From assembly GCA_019914995.1 (NCBI GenBank), contig CM034140.1, forward strand, positions 6,138,001-6,202,000: 64,000 nt of DNA, given 5' to 3'. Below the pieces are notes generated by a model that saw nothing but the letters and a program-made list of their open reading frames with translations, was not told the origin of the DNA and made no database searches. Shown in pieces: positions 34,018 to 46,098 of the stretch; the first letter of the stretch is position 1; each line of letters begins with the position of its first letter. This DNA comes from Acanthochlamys bracteata (lineage: Eukaryota; Streptophyta; Magnoliopsida; Pandanales; Velloziaceae). A program made the position numbers and the translations under genes.

Positions 34018-37000
34018 ATGGAGGAGATGAAATCCGGCAAGGACGATCTTCCCATCTTCAACGCCGATAATCTTCAGACAAATCTCAAATCAATCTACTA
34101 CAGGTTCCTCTCTCTCTCTCTCTCGATCGACCTTGTTGATTTAGAAGTTTGTAGATTCTGTGGGAGTTGGGTTTGCTGTCCATATGATCATCGTGGCAAT
34201 TAGTTACTTTCATCTTGAAGATGGTCTTTTAACCTTGTCTTGCAAAATTAAGGAGATAGGATTGTTCTTTGAATTTTGCTAGGATTCTACCGATTATCAA
34301 GATTTCCATTGCTCCTGTTGTGATATAGGGAATTGATTTATAGCATTTCAGTGCACTAGACAACAATTTCAAAAGTTAGAGTCGGAAATAGTATGCTGTA
34401 AGTGATTAGTTGAAGGAATGTGCGATTATGTCAGAAATTTTCAATGATAATTTTTGAAGACGTTGAAGAAGATATTGTTGAAATTAAGGACATGCATTGA
34501 AAAGCTTGTAAGCTGATTAAGTGTCAAACATCTCCCTCCAGAAACTTAAATTAATAACAATGAGGACATGGGTTAGCAACTTAGATAGTAAACGGTTTTC
34601 CTATCAGATAATATTGGCACCTCCTATCCACATGGATTGACTAGTGAAATCAACAGAAGCGCAACATTTTGGATTAAGCTTACCAATAGGTACAGTTCTT
34701 ATGGGTAAGAGATTTTGATGTTTCTCTGCCACATAAATCAAGCACTTGTTGTTTTCTCTGCACCAACTTTTCAATGCTATGCAGAAGTAAAACAAAATTT
34801 TTCTTTCACTACCTTGCACCACACATCTAGCACTGCACAATAGGACACCTGCTCATTATCATATAATCCACTCGTTTAAATTCAACCTTTACCCCAAGAT
34901 GTAACCTTGCTCTGATAAACTTGTCAAATTTTCATAAAATGCAAATGTTGGTAGAAAATGACATTGGGGACGTTTGGGAGTGCTTTTGAAATGGAGCTTT
35001 TCTGAAATGGCGAGTATTTTGTCTTTTTTGAAAAACGAGCTCTATTTTTTTTACCTCCAAAAAAATAATAAAAATGTGCAATAAAAAGATCTTACTACGT
35101 AGATTTTTTCTATACTTTCTAAAATTTTAAATAAATTTTCTATATACTTATAAAATATGTATTGAAAAACGTAAAATGGAAAATTAGAAAGCTACTTTTC
35201 TGGTAAGCTAAGCCAAATGAGCCCATTGTCTGAGAATGGAATTGGACACATTTTCTTCAAATATAAATACAATAAGCTCAACTTCGATTAGGAAAATATA
35301 GTTTATGATTCTTGAATTCAAGTTCTTGGAAACATGCTACACTTCCACAATTTGAAAACTTTCTAGACTTTTGAGTTGCTAAGCATCTTAAGTTTAATAA
35401 TAGATCTTTGAACTTTGTGAATTCAGTTAACAAGATGTATGAATATGGATAATTGACGATATGTCTTTATGGGATTGTATCAAAAGATCACTTGAGAGGA
35501 TGAAATGTAGGTTAGAGGAGAGAAGAGCTAATAGATGCATTTTGTAATGGACACAAGGACCATATGATAGAAACCTAATTCTTATTGCTTGCCTTCCACT
35601 TGTCACCAATGTCGGGAACTCTACAACTTCTTGCTCCTAACCGTGATTGGAGTTTTAGATGAATCATACCTCCTACTCTCCTGCATGTTTGACAAATGTG
35701 CAAGCAATATGTATAAAAAATTTGTTTAAATTAGGCATGATGTGTCATCCTACGGCGAAGAGCATCTTAGGTGCTATTTCTTATTTTATGTATAGATAAG
35801 AAGAAATAGAAGAACTTTAAGGGTAGTAATAAATACTACCTTCATGAGTGATAAAATTACACCTATTTGATCCTAAAGAAGAGTACAATGAACGGGTGTG
35901 GTCCTTTCATGGTGTAAAGATACAAATTAAACAGAAGAAATTGATGGGAAAGTAATGGTTAGTAGATAGCTTTTCGTACTCCTAGCAAACTTTAAAGCTG
36001 TAGTACAATAATGTTCACAAAGATGTTTAACCAAGTTTGTGCTCTTGTTAATAAAAGGACTTTTCCTTATAATGTGATTTGGGCTGCCAATGCTTATATC
36101 ATTGTAGTGTTAGTGCTTTTATATTTGCTTTCATGGAGCTATTGACGAGTTCACTGCAAGGTGATCCCCATATCACTAAATTATTGTACTCCTACTCTGT
36201 AGCATACAAAGGATAACCGAAGTTTAGTTTACATCTTTCTTCAAATGACAAGGTAGATAGCTTCTATATTGACACTTCGCAGTTTTCACAAATGCAATTA
36301 TTAATTTTCTAACTACCAACTATTGAATTCCTAACTGATGTCCGAATCCTTGTATATTTAATGGCACATGACATTGGAACCTATTTGATCACCATAGGCC
36401 ATAAGCCCCTGTTCTAGATCCATTAGTTGGTTGTTATGTTTGTTGAAAAAGTAATTGTTTAATAATTTATCAAAGCAATTATGTTCAACTTATTTTGGAA
36501 GAATTGATTTGTTAAATACTTAGACATCAAGTGTAATTATATTTGTTTAGCCTAAAGAGTGACTGGCTAGGGTGGTGTAAGTCGAACTTCAAAATTATTT
36601 AGGCTCCATTCAGTATTGAGTTTGGACTTTGGAGAATTGCTTTTGTAAAAGAGCTTTTAAAAATATTTTGGAGAATCTAGTTTCCTCTTGTTCTTCATAA
36701 CACTTCTTTACAAATGTGTTTCTCACGGTGAGGCAACAACAGTTGTTTCATACTCAATATTAAACGAAGCTTTAGTTTGTTTTGAAGTAAATGTTTGGAT
36801 TAATTTGTATCTAGAGTCTAGACATAATAATTAGTATTTATGGGTTTAAAACTTGAACCCTATCTTGTATAGTAGTTTTCCTCTACCCTCTGTGTTGCTT
36901 GAGAAAACCAGTATAATAAGCCATTGAGAAATATGCTCACCCTACGAAAGAGAATTGGCAATAATGGTCGACAAATAACACTTTGGGAGGGACAAGCCGT

Positions 37001-40000
37001 GAGATAATCCTACCATGGTGATGGCATTTGTAGTGAGGAATTATTTCTTATACATATATGTTTCTTGATAAAATGTGTAAGCAACATTAGATGAAACAGG
37101 GAAGATCTTCATTTTGAATCATGCAAGCTCTTACGTAGCTCAAAGGGGTTTGGATATGCTCTCCCTATGCATGACCAACTAAGTTCATGAATCTATTCCT
37201 TTTTCTCATTATTAGCTTGTAGCTTGTTTGGCTTGCATATGGTAAGAGCTAAATTGACATTGACTTAACTCATTGTGTTTTGAACATCTTGTTCTAGTTT
37301 GACAGTTATGTAATTGTGGCTGACCAGGTTGAGCTGAAATTTATAAGTTAATCTTAAAGATAAAGAGTGATATTAGAACCTTGGAGAGCTCTTTACCTTG
37401 AAACAGGTAGATGATTACTTTTAGTTTCATTAACAATAGGTTGGTTTCAGTGCTTTGAATGAAATGTTAAGAGGCATAGTAGTAACCATCCTTACATATA
37501 CTTGTAAAGTTTGGGTCTTAAGGCAAAGCAGTTCCTTATTTATTTATTTTTAACAGACCTAGGAAAACCAAAAGATGTAAAGGCTGTTGCTTTTATTTTC
37601 GAAGTTGTGAGATGTACCTTTGATGTAATAATTTTTATCATTTGATGTAATGATTTTTATCATTTGATGAAATAACAGAAGTGATATTTTGTAAATTGAT
37701 TCTCAAGTTGAACATATTGTGTGATGTATGTTTCTTTGGGAAGGTTTTGGATTGAAATCAAACTTCGAACCATTAAAAGAAATATGAAATATATTAGTAG
37801 GAACATGTCAATAGATTAATATCAATGTGACCAAATTTTCTTCTTCTTTCCTTGAACTGTATGTAATTTAGAAGATCCTGATTGAAGGCAGTTGTGTCCT
37901 CAAACTAGTCAAATGGTTATTTACCTGTTAAAAATAGTTAATTTTGTTGGACAGCTTTTCTAGTTACGTGGGGATTATTTACTGTGGAAGCGTTATTGTT
38001 ACAAGATTAAATCACATAGAGTTAATCGGCATAGACAAAGTTATAATCTCTTTCCTCCTTATGTTTCTTCATTTGGTTTATCTTCATTAGCAAATAGTTG
38101 GTTAAATATAATAGTAATATTATGGGTATTCTTTTTAGTCTCCTCGCTTAGATGCTTTTTATCGTACAGTAGTGATAAAATGAGATAATCTGCCTCGAGA
38201 TTAGTGTAATGATAGAGGGTGGATTTAAAAGAAGGTGATACATGAAAATATACCCATTGGAGCACCACAAAGGTTTATTCTGAATACAATTAGAAAGTCT
38301 ATATGATGCAAATCTACACGAGGAACAAATAAAATCAAGTTTTCACATATTTCTGTGGGAGATGCACTGTAGCTCCATTGTGTATTACAAGTTTCCCATA
38401 TTTCTTGACTGGGCCTCTGAAATTTTTTTATAAAGCTCTCATTACATTGAAAACTACTTATAGCAAACCATGGGATATTTTTTTTCTTTTGTTAATGACT
38501 ATCTCCACGAAACTGTAGGGAATTGTTAGATCAAAATTGGATGCTTATCCTGGCAAAAGGTTGCTAGGTGTGTAACACTTTCTTTGCTTATACACAGTCC
38601 AAGTCCCATTTGCTTAGACCTTCTCTCACTTGAGGTTCAATATATTGTTCTACCATACATTTTCGATGAGGTACTTTATATTGGATGATATGTGATTGTG
38701 CTAACGATGTCTCCCATCAAATAAAAAAATACTCTGAACCAATTAATATTGTGCGTACAGAATAGCTTGTACTGCTTCTAGATGATAGGATAGCTGAGAC
38801 GGAGATAAAAAATGAACAGAGATGCAAATTCCAACACTTTCTGGGATACTACTACTTAGGACTTGTTGATTATTTATAATTATTGCTTGTGTATATATTT
38901 AATGTTTGTTATGGGTACATTTGGCAAGAAAGAGGAGTTGTTGATTACGTATAATTATTGCTTGTGTATATATTTAATGTTTGTTATGGGTACATTTGGC
39001 AAGAAAGATCTGTGGCTTTACAAGTTACAATGTTTTTGCAGCCGTACCTTCTTGTCCATTATCGGTGGAGTTGTTGCTGGCGTATGGGGTCTAACTGGTT
39101 TTGCAGGCTTTGTCTTTTACTTTGTTGTTATGGCAATTGCTTCGTTGGGATTTTCAGCAAAAGCAAAGTTTTCCGTCCAATCATATTTCGATTCCTGGAA
39201 TAGGATTGCATTTGATGGACTTTTTAGTGGTTTGATGGTATATCTCTATCTTACTCCCCAAATAACATTCTTTCTAAGCACCATCCTTTATAATCATATG
39301 ATGGTGTTGATAGGAATGGGTGTCTCTATTTTTAAATACATTAAGAGTGATAGGAAGTAGTTGCAGGATGCAATTTTACCTGACGGTCGCATAGCCCTAA
39401 AGTTTGCCTAGATGTATAGTGCTTTGAGTAGCTGGGACGGTTTAAGTGTTATGGCCTTAGCGTCATCTCCCACAAATAAGCGTAACATATAATAAGTCAG
39501 GATCAGATTATTCAAATCATTGTTAAAACGGTTAGTGTAAATATTTTATCAGATACTTGCAGCGGCAATGATGCCTATTTACAACATCCATAATGGATCA
39601 AGTTGTTGGTTTTTACTCTAATTATGTTTAACAGTTTAAAGCAAAGTTTATTAGCTTATGTTGAGAAATTTGGTTGTCTCAACAAGATTTATGTATCCTA
39701 GAGCAAAAGTTTTGCAAACCTTATTAATTGATATAAAATATAGCAGGTTAAAAGTTATTCATTTTGTTAATTTGCTTTGTTATGGTTATATTTTTTATTC
39801 ACATCATTACTTAACTATTTCGTGTATTGTTGAATCAGTCTATGATTTTATTTGATACTAAGTTTTCAATAAGATGTTATGATTTTGTCTAGACATCCTT
39901 TTGTATGAACTAGATTAGTTTTTCCTTGAAACAAGCCCTTTCAGTGACACTGCTGATATGATACCCAATCTGTCGCATATTTTTACGATATGCTGATGGT

Positions 40001-40899
40001 AGGTCAAGCATTCTGTAGTGACCTAATCCTAGTGAAGTTTCCCATATTTTTGAGGGAAAATCTTGTAGAAATGGCAAACTAATACGGGCATGGTCAATAA
40101 TGGGTCATGACTAAGTAAATCCGATCATTGTTAGCATATTTCTGATTTAGTTTTTTGTCAAATATTAGCCAGGATTTCCCAGCCATGTTACTCTCCCCAG
40201 ATTCAAGGCTCCAACCAGAGAATTTTCTTGTTATTCAACAAGTCTACATATAAGGCATGGGGAGTTTCTATCTTAAATAGTTAATGCACAACCAATAGTC
40301 TCTTCCATACTCAGAGCTCATGACTAAACAAAATAATTTACATTGCCACAGTTTTGACCAAGAAACACAGTTGACGCAGTTGGTTTAATTACATTTCAGA
40401 TCCCTGGAGTGTATGACATTCATAGTCTGTCCTAGTAACATCAAAAGGAACACTTGAATATGGAACAAGATGGTTTAAAAATTCATATTTACAAAGTTTG
40501 CATTAAGAAGGCTCTTTGGATTACTTGGACTTTGGAGGAAGAGCAGTGTGGTTGGATGGATGGTCTCAATTTTATAACTTCTAGATGACTTATTTCTTTG
40601 GTAGCCCCACCATATCTCTTGGTACTTACAACATACATACGTATTTCTTTTTAATTAACTTTTCTAGATTGAATTATTTTTATTATTATTATTTTTTTTG
40701 TATTCTCACACTGATGTATCCTTTTTATTCTTTGCAGTCGTTCGTATTATTCTGGACGTATCCTTCACCTATATTTTCTTCAAGCATCTCTTGATTACAG
40801 AACCTTAGGTAATCCATTTTGTTTACTGTTTTATTCATTGCCAAGCTTTTTTCTTTGACATGGATCAGATTTGCATATGACATTGTCCATATATTTTGA
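34018..40899 (+). CDS. EMC6: ER membrane protein complex subunit 6 (four exons, 110 aa)
   Basis: EMC6 is a small core subunit of the ER membrane protein complex, which inserts tail-anchored and multipass proteins. Model: exon 1 34018-34103 (MEEMKSG...NLKSIYY), exon 2 39042-39237 (SRTFLSIIGGVVAGVWG... to DGLFSGLM), exon 3 40738-40757 (only 20 nt, SFVLFWT), exon 4 40869-40899 (FAYDIVHIF then stop). All introns are GT-AG and the phases close to 111 codons, matching the usual length of about 110 aa. Three hydrophobic segments are visible: residues about 32-49, 53-70 and around 90-108. The KAKFSVQSYFDSWNRI loop is strongly diagnostic. Intron 1 is about 4.9 kb, holding a MITE, no other gene, and a 75-bp tandem duplication just before exon 2. 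The gene converges on the aminotransferase gene. Confidence 0.95.
34966..35224. mobile_element. MITE of the F2 family in EMC6 intron 1, TSD ATT
   Basis: The left end is GGGGACGTTTGGGAGTGC and the right end AGCCAAATGAGCCC. ATT flanks both ends (34963-34965 and 35225-35227). It is closely similar inside to the copy at 33540 (shared GAGCTTTTCTGAAA and AAAACGAGCTCTATTTTTT words). Confidence 0.75.
35228..38862. other. Remainder of EMC6 intron 1, nothing recognised
   Basis: About 3.6 kb of AT-rich intron. A 22-base word (TTTGATGTAAT, A or G, then TTTTTATCA) is repeated in tandem near 37620-37670. No ORF, RNA gene or delimitable transposon found. Confidence 0.5.
38863..39008 (+). repeat. 75-bp tandem duplication next to EMC6 exon 2
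   Basis: Copies start at 38863 and 38938, each with TTGTTGATTA and ending GGCAAGAAAGA. They differ at only a few bases near the left side. The period is a multiple of three, so the open frame that continues into exon 2 is preserved. The end of copy 2 is 34 bases upstream of the exon 2 acceptor. Confidence 0.9.
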
Positions 40900-41671
40900 G
40901 GTGCCAACAAGAGTTGCAGAGTGGAAGAATGGAGCAAGTGCAGTGTAAGGCTTTTGTGTTGTCTTTATTATAGCCTTTTCGTTCACAGACTAGGTACCAC
41001 TAACTCAAAAGACATCATGTGTTTGCCTTCGATCTCCAAAGTTTAAGTCCAAGCTTCTATTAATCTCGTGTATATGTTTCCTTACCTATTATAAGGGAAA
41101 GTGACCTGTTTCATTTGCATATGCGTTTATGTTTCTTGTTGAATACATTTTTCCAGACCTATTTTGCTCTCCACATGGGTCTCATAACATGAAACATTTT
41201 ATTTGTACGACTTCTGTTCTGGTGGCTTAGCTTATTTCTTTAAACCTCCAATTGATCTATCTGATTCTCTATTCTGCTTCATCATGAAATGAGTAATGAA
41301 TGAACAATCTTGGTGAAGAACATAAGATATGACAAATTAATAAATCTGTTGTAAATGTATTTTTGAGTGGTATAAAGATTTCCTGAAAGGAATTTCTACA
41401 TACTTTGTCTTTCTCTATTTTATCTGGATTCAGAGCAAGCTTTAATGGAGAAGGTATTTCCTAACAATCATCAAATATATTCTGCTTTTTGTTGAAAATC
41501 TTATAAAGATTTTCTTAACATCTTGTACGATCTATCGGTATTGCATCAATAAGTATATATGTGAAACCTGCGCATCTTTATTGCTTATCTTATGAAATAT
41601 ATTGATTGTATGAAATAATAGATACAAAATTTGAGGTAGCTAGTCCTTATAACATAGAAAGAGGAGCACGT
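40900..41671. other. Convergent 3' flanks of EMC6 and aminotransferase
   Basis: No coding region. It should contain the 3' UTRs of the plus-strand EMC6 gene and the minus-strand aminotransferase gene, whose stop codons are 773 bases apart. Poly(A) sites cannot be fixed by eye. Confidence 0.5.
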
Positions 41672-44600
41672 TTACGGCGACAGATGTCTCCTCTTGCAGA
41701 AGGACTCGATCCGGTTGCAGGCTTCTCTCAGTAGGTCTGTTGGAACCCCAAAGAAAATCCTTATCCAGTTTGTCAAGCCAAGGACAAAACCTGAGTAGCA
41801 AAATTAAGGATTGAAGTTTAGAGATAAAGTTTGTATTTCCGTATTCATGAGCCGCAGCAGAGGGCGTTCTCTTCATGTGAAGAATTGGCTTAAATCGAAT
41901 TCATCCAAAACAAAAGAGTAAAGTTTTCTCACCAGGTAAAATCAACACAGATTCTTCTCGCATGAGTTCCTTTGCAAACTCCATATCATTCTCTATACCC
42001 ATTAGTTCTGTTGTGTTGATCTCAACCTGCAATGAATGAAGGACTCCGTAAACATTTTTCTTTATCTCAAATTTTACAAAGTTATGATTGGCTTGATGTG
42101 GATAGAGAGTTGCAAAATAGAAACCATCATAAACATTGAGCCCTGCGGCTTTGAGTAACATTTTAGCCCTTGTGTCTTTTTCAGTTTGTTGTAGAGTGTA
42201 TCTGCAGAGTTTTCCAGTATTGTAATTACATTCCTATGGAAATCTGCTTCGGTTGCGCTTAGTATAGAAGGAACTGCTGCCTGCGAGCATAGGGGAAAAC
42301 TTTGGATTTTATGATAAGGTAAAAGTGCAAACTAGTAAAAAGTTTATTAGATTGCAATATTTTACCTGTACAATAGAAGCTGGACCTGAAGTTACATTCA
42401 TAAGCACTTCCATTGCCATCTTCACCTTCACATAGAGAAGCATTTGAATCAAACTTCTCTATTTCAACTCATTGCCTATAAGATTAGTTAGGTAAATTCT
42501 CTGTTTTGAAGTGCTTTACGGTTACCTTTTTAATTCTGCCAAGAGGATCACAGAAGGCTGCCCAGCCGAGACGCCATCCCGGAACCATCCATCGTTTAGA
42601 CAGACCTCCGATATTAATGATCGGAGCAATGTAAGCAAACGAAGCCATTGGAATGAACTTGTTCTCTCCGAACACCATATGCCCATATATCTCATCGGCG
42701 ATGATCGGGATCCCTAGATCTCTTGCTGCCTCCGCTATCTGTAAATAAGATAATGTTGACGATTCAATGCATAATGCAAGGAGGTAAAGAACATCCCTAC
42801 CTGTTTCAGTTGCTGAGACGATAATACGGAGCCACAAGGATTGTCAGGATTGATAATAACAAGAGCAGCAGTATGTTCATCGGCAAGTGACTGGAGCTGT
42901 GAAGGATCAGGAGCCCAACCACAGAGCGGGAGGAGGTCATAGTAACGAGGTTCAATTCCGGCAATCTCACAAGCTGCTTCATAGGGCGCAAAGCCTGGCC
43001 GTGGTAGTAGCACGTTGCGGCCGTGAGCAGCTAACACTGTGAGGATCACATGGATAGCTTGTGTTGCTCCTGAAGTCATGAAGACATCTTCTTCCTTGAT
43101 TGCTCCAGGCCATACTCCCCATGAGAGGTACTCTGCTACTGCACTGTGAATCATTCATGCATGCCAAAAAAAAAACCAAATGGTTAGCTTCATGTCATGA
43201 TCTTGAAGTTTAGAAAATTAAACAAATATGCAGTAATCTCCCGTTTAGTGACATTCTCGTCTGATTTCACCATCCTTCGTATCCATACTTGAGGCCATGT
43301 CAATTTTAACAAGCTAATTATTCTTTTTTTTTTTACGATTAACTTCAATTACAGAGACTTTACGAAAACCTTTTAACTCCTAATGGTTTAGGTTTGAATG
43401 AAACTATATGATCTGCTAGCTGACCACATATTTTTCTCCCACTATTTAGAATGCAAACAAACACACACCATGGTGAAGATTCAGTTCCAAATGTTTGGCA
43501 CATTCCATAATCCAATAAATCTTCTTCTCGAAATAAATAAAAGAATAATAAATTTTAAAAAGAAACAACTACTCTTCACCATTAATTTGCAATCTATTTC
43601 TTCTTTGTTTCTTTTGTGAATGAGAGAGAGAGAGAGAGCAGCAGCAGGTGTTGTTATGGGACTCGGTATAGAAGCGTGGCTTGTTTGGTAACTTCATGGA
43701 AGACTCGTGGTGGTAACGTAACAATGATTCAAACAAACTTTGAAATTTAAATTGATTAAATAATTTTGTTTGGTTCTGTGCATGCAACTGAAAGCCAAAT
43801 CAGATCCACGTAATAGAAAAAAAAAAAAAAAATGTAAAAGACGAATGAAAATCTTGCAAACCTTAATTAGCTACATACGTTTCTTCAGAAACCTTTTAAC
43901 GTCAGAAAGAAAATGAAGATCACAAGTTTTATTCGAGTGTTATAAACCAACTTATTTCACTATAGAGGTGTTACCATTCTCAAATACCAACTACGTGCAA
44001 ACTCTCGACTCTGTATATAAATAAATGGGTTAGCAAGGTTTGACCAATGAGTTTGTGTAGACTGAGTTAAATTTTTTGTTTCAAACAAGTTAGATAGGTA
44101 ATGGTTATTCAATTCAAATTACTCACGTAATAGTGAAGTGTTTTTTTTTATAAAAAAAATATGTTTGGATAGCGTTGGAAGCTTATTAATTATCCATTGA
44201 TACATATTCCTATGTATATACTAGAAATCCATCTTACTGTTTTTTATCTTTTTCTCAATTTTTTATTTTTATTAATTTTTTAATGTATGATATATAACTA
44301 TCTATATTTTTAAAAATTTTAAACATAAAAAAAGTTTTTGAAAAGCGTGCAATTATTTTTAGAAGGATATTTAGTATTATATCTGAAGTACTTATCATTT
44401 CAAATAATATTGTATATTTTTAATAAATTTTATAGAATTTAAAATTTAAAATATAAAAAATTGTATTAAAATTTTTATATGTATGAATTTTTATGTTTTC
44501 TTAGATAAAAAAATTAAAATTATTTTTGAAATATTTTTAAAATGTTTTATTTAAGCACTCTTAAACGTTAGCTTAATTATGTGTGAAATATATTTTCAAT

Positions 44601-45096
44601 TGCCATCTGGGCGTTAAGCAGAAAGCCTAATCATCAAAATAAGGGAGAGAGAAAAATTATTGAACTTACCGGCGAGCAGATGGGAGACCAAAAGAGGGAG
44701 CATAGCAATCGAACTTGCCGGAATCAACGACATCGAGCAATGGATTCGCTACAGAAACCCTGCCTTCATGGAAACAAGGGAAAGCAGCTGCGTCTCCTAC
44801 ACCGAGCGATATCAATGGCTTTTCAGGATTAGTTCCAACAGCCATCAGCTCTGCAATCACTCCACGTATCGACGTCTTCTCTCCTACAAGCGCAGGGTGA
44901 CACTTCCAGTACTCCTTCCTTACCGTTACCGTCGCCGTTGTCTTTCCCCCGCCGTTGTATATGTTAGCAGTCTCCTGCTAGCATTAATTTCGCAGAGTTG
45001 AAGAAAATTAAAATGATGAGATTCAGCATGATGAATATTATAGGATATATACGGGTTTGAAGAATTTGCCTGAGTTGTTGTTGTTGTTGGCGCCAT
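41672..45096 (-). CDS. Tyrosine aminotransferase-like class I aminotransferase (eight exons)
   Basis: PLP enzyme of the plant TAT group, which transaminates tyrosine or related amino acids in tocopherol, rosmarinate or other pathways; the substrate cannot be read from sequence. Exons: 45096-45070, 44974-44670, 43143-42801, 42738-42526, 42425-42366, 42280-42125, 42026-41933, 41790-41672. Exons 2-8 join in phase through GT-AG introns. With exon 1 as modelled the product is 438 aa, normal for the family. Motifs: [32 protein letters not shown] (Asn 212), ADEIYGH (Asp 240, Tyr 243), SKRW (PLP lysine Lys 273), PGWRLGW, GSMFMM and the C-terminal NWIRIFFG. The start is the weak point. The best ATG (CAATGGCGCC) is only in frame if intron 1 uses a GC donor (CAG/GCAAAT, 45069); see findings. 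The first exon encodes only MAPTTTTTQ. Intron 2 is about 1.5 kb and carries a (GA)n run near 43620. Confidence 0.88.
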
Positions 45097-45256
45097 TGAA
45101 CGAGAAGGTGAGTTTGAGAAGCTTAGCAAGAAGGTAATGGAAGTGTTTTCTGTGCAAAAGATAGTTTTTTTTCCCTTTCTTGTGACTATTTGTTAGTTGT
45201 GTTTGGAATTGAAGTAGGAAGAGAATGCTAAGAGAGAACAAAACCAAAATGAACAC

Positions 45257-46098
45257 GCGTACATATACAAGACATATAAATAATTGGAACTCAAAAGGAT
45301 CGGAAGCGAAGCAATCGATGGTGTTTATCCTGTGAGGAGTTGTTTCGTACTTGTTCTCTGTTTAAATACGGTGTTCTTAAGGTTGTGAAATTGAATACGT
45401 TGGTGGTAAAATTGCCAACTGCATACTGAAAGTTTTTAAAACGGAACGCACATAAGGTGTTCGACATAATGTTTGCACGAGATACTTCAGATTAATCTTG
45501 AGAGTGTTTATGAAATAATTTTTTTTTAAAAGTACAATATTTTTATTATATTTTGATACATAAATTTTATTATTTTAATCTTAAAAATAATAAAAAATTA
45601 AACAGTATGAAATTTTACTCCTTAATTTTTTTTATTTATTTTAAATATTTTAAATAAAATTTTATAAAATATTATTAAAAAAATTTCGGGTAACTGTTGC
45701 CAAACAGCCAACAAGTTCTACACCTTCGATGATTCAAGCTTCAAAGAGTTGACGCATTTTGAGATTAGATTTTATGTTAATCTAGCTATTTTTGCTATTC
45801 CCGTTGTTATTAGTTCAGTAGTAATGCTAGGCATCCTTGTTAAAATTTTACTTGGTTTTCTATTATATCAACAAAATAATATAAAACGATCGTTTGGCTT
45901 TCTATTTCAACTCTATTTTAATTTTTATTATATTAATTTTTAAGCTAAAATAACAAATTTGTTTTTCAAAAAACTTAAAGAAAGTTCTTCTTTAAAACTT
46001 TATCTTATTTTAAGTAATTCAAAACGACACCAACGTGGCCGAAAAAACAGCTTTCATAAATTAGTATTGCACACAAGCAACCAAACAGCTTTCCATCT
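45257..46098. other. Intergenic DNA between two minus-strand genes
   Basis: Contains the aminotransferase promoter and the protease 3' flank. About 45890-46030 looks like another decayed F2 MITE (GATCGTTTGGCTTTC at the left, CAAAACGACACC at the right). No gene. Confidence 0.45.
45273..45282 (-). promoter_or_regulatory. TATA-like box of the aminotransferase gene
   Basis: Minus-strand TTATTTATAT, about 180 bases upstream of the modelled ATG. If real, transcription starts near 45245. That argues against the in-frame upstream ATG at 45256, which would precede the transcript. Confidence 0.45.

Noticed and set aside
45038-45256. 72-codon ORF starting MFILVLF as the N-terminus of the aminotransferase
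   Set aside because: In frame with exon 2 through the GT donor, but its ATG is only about 20 bases from the TATA-like box and the hydrophobic leader is atypical; kept only as an alternative.
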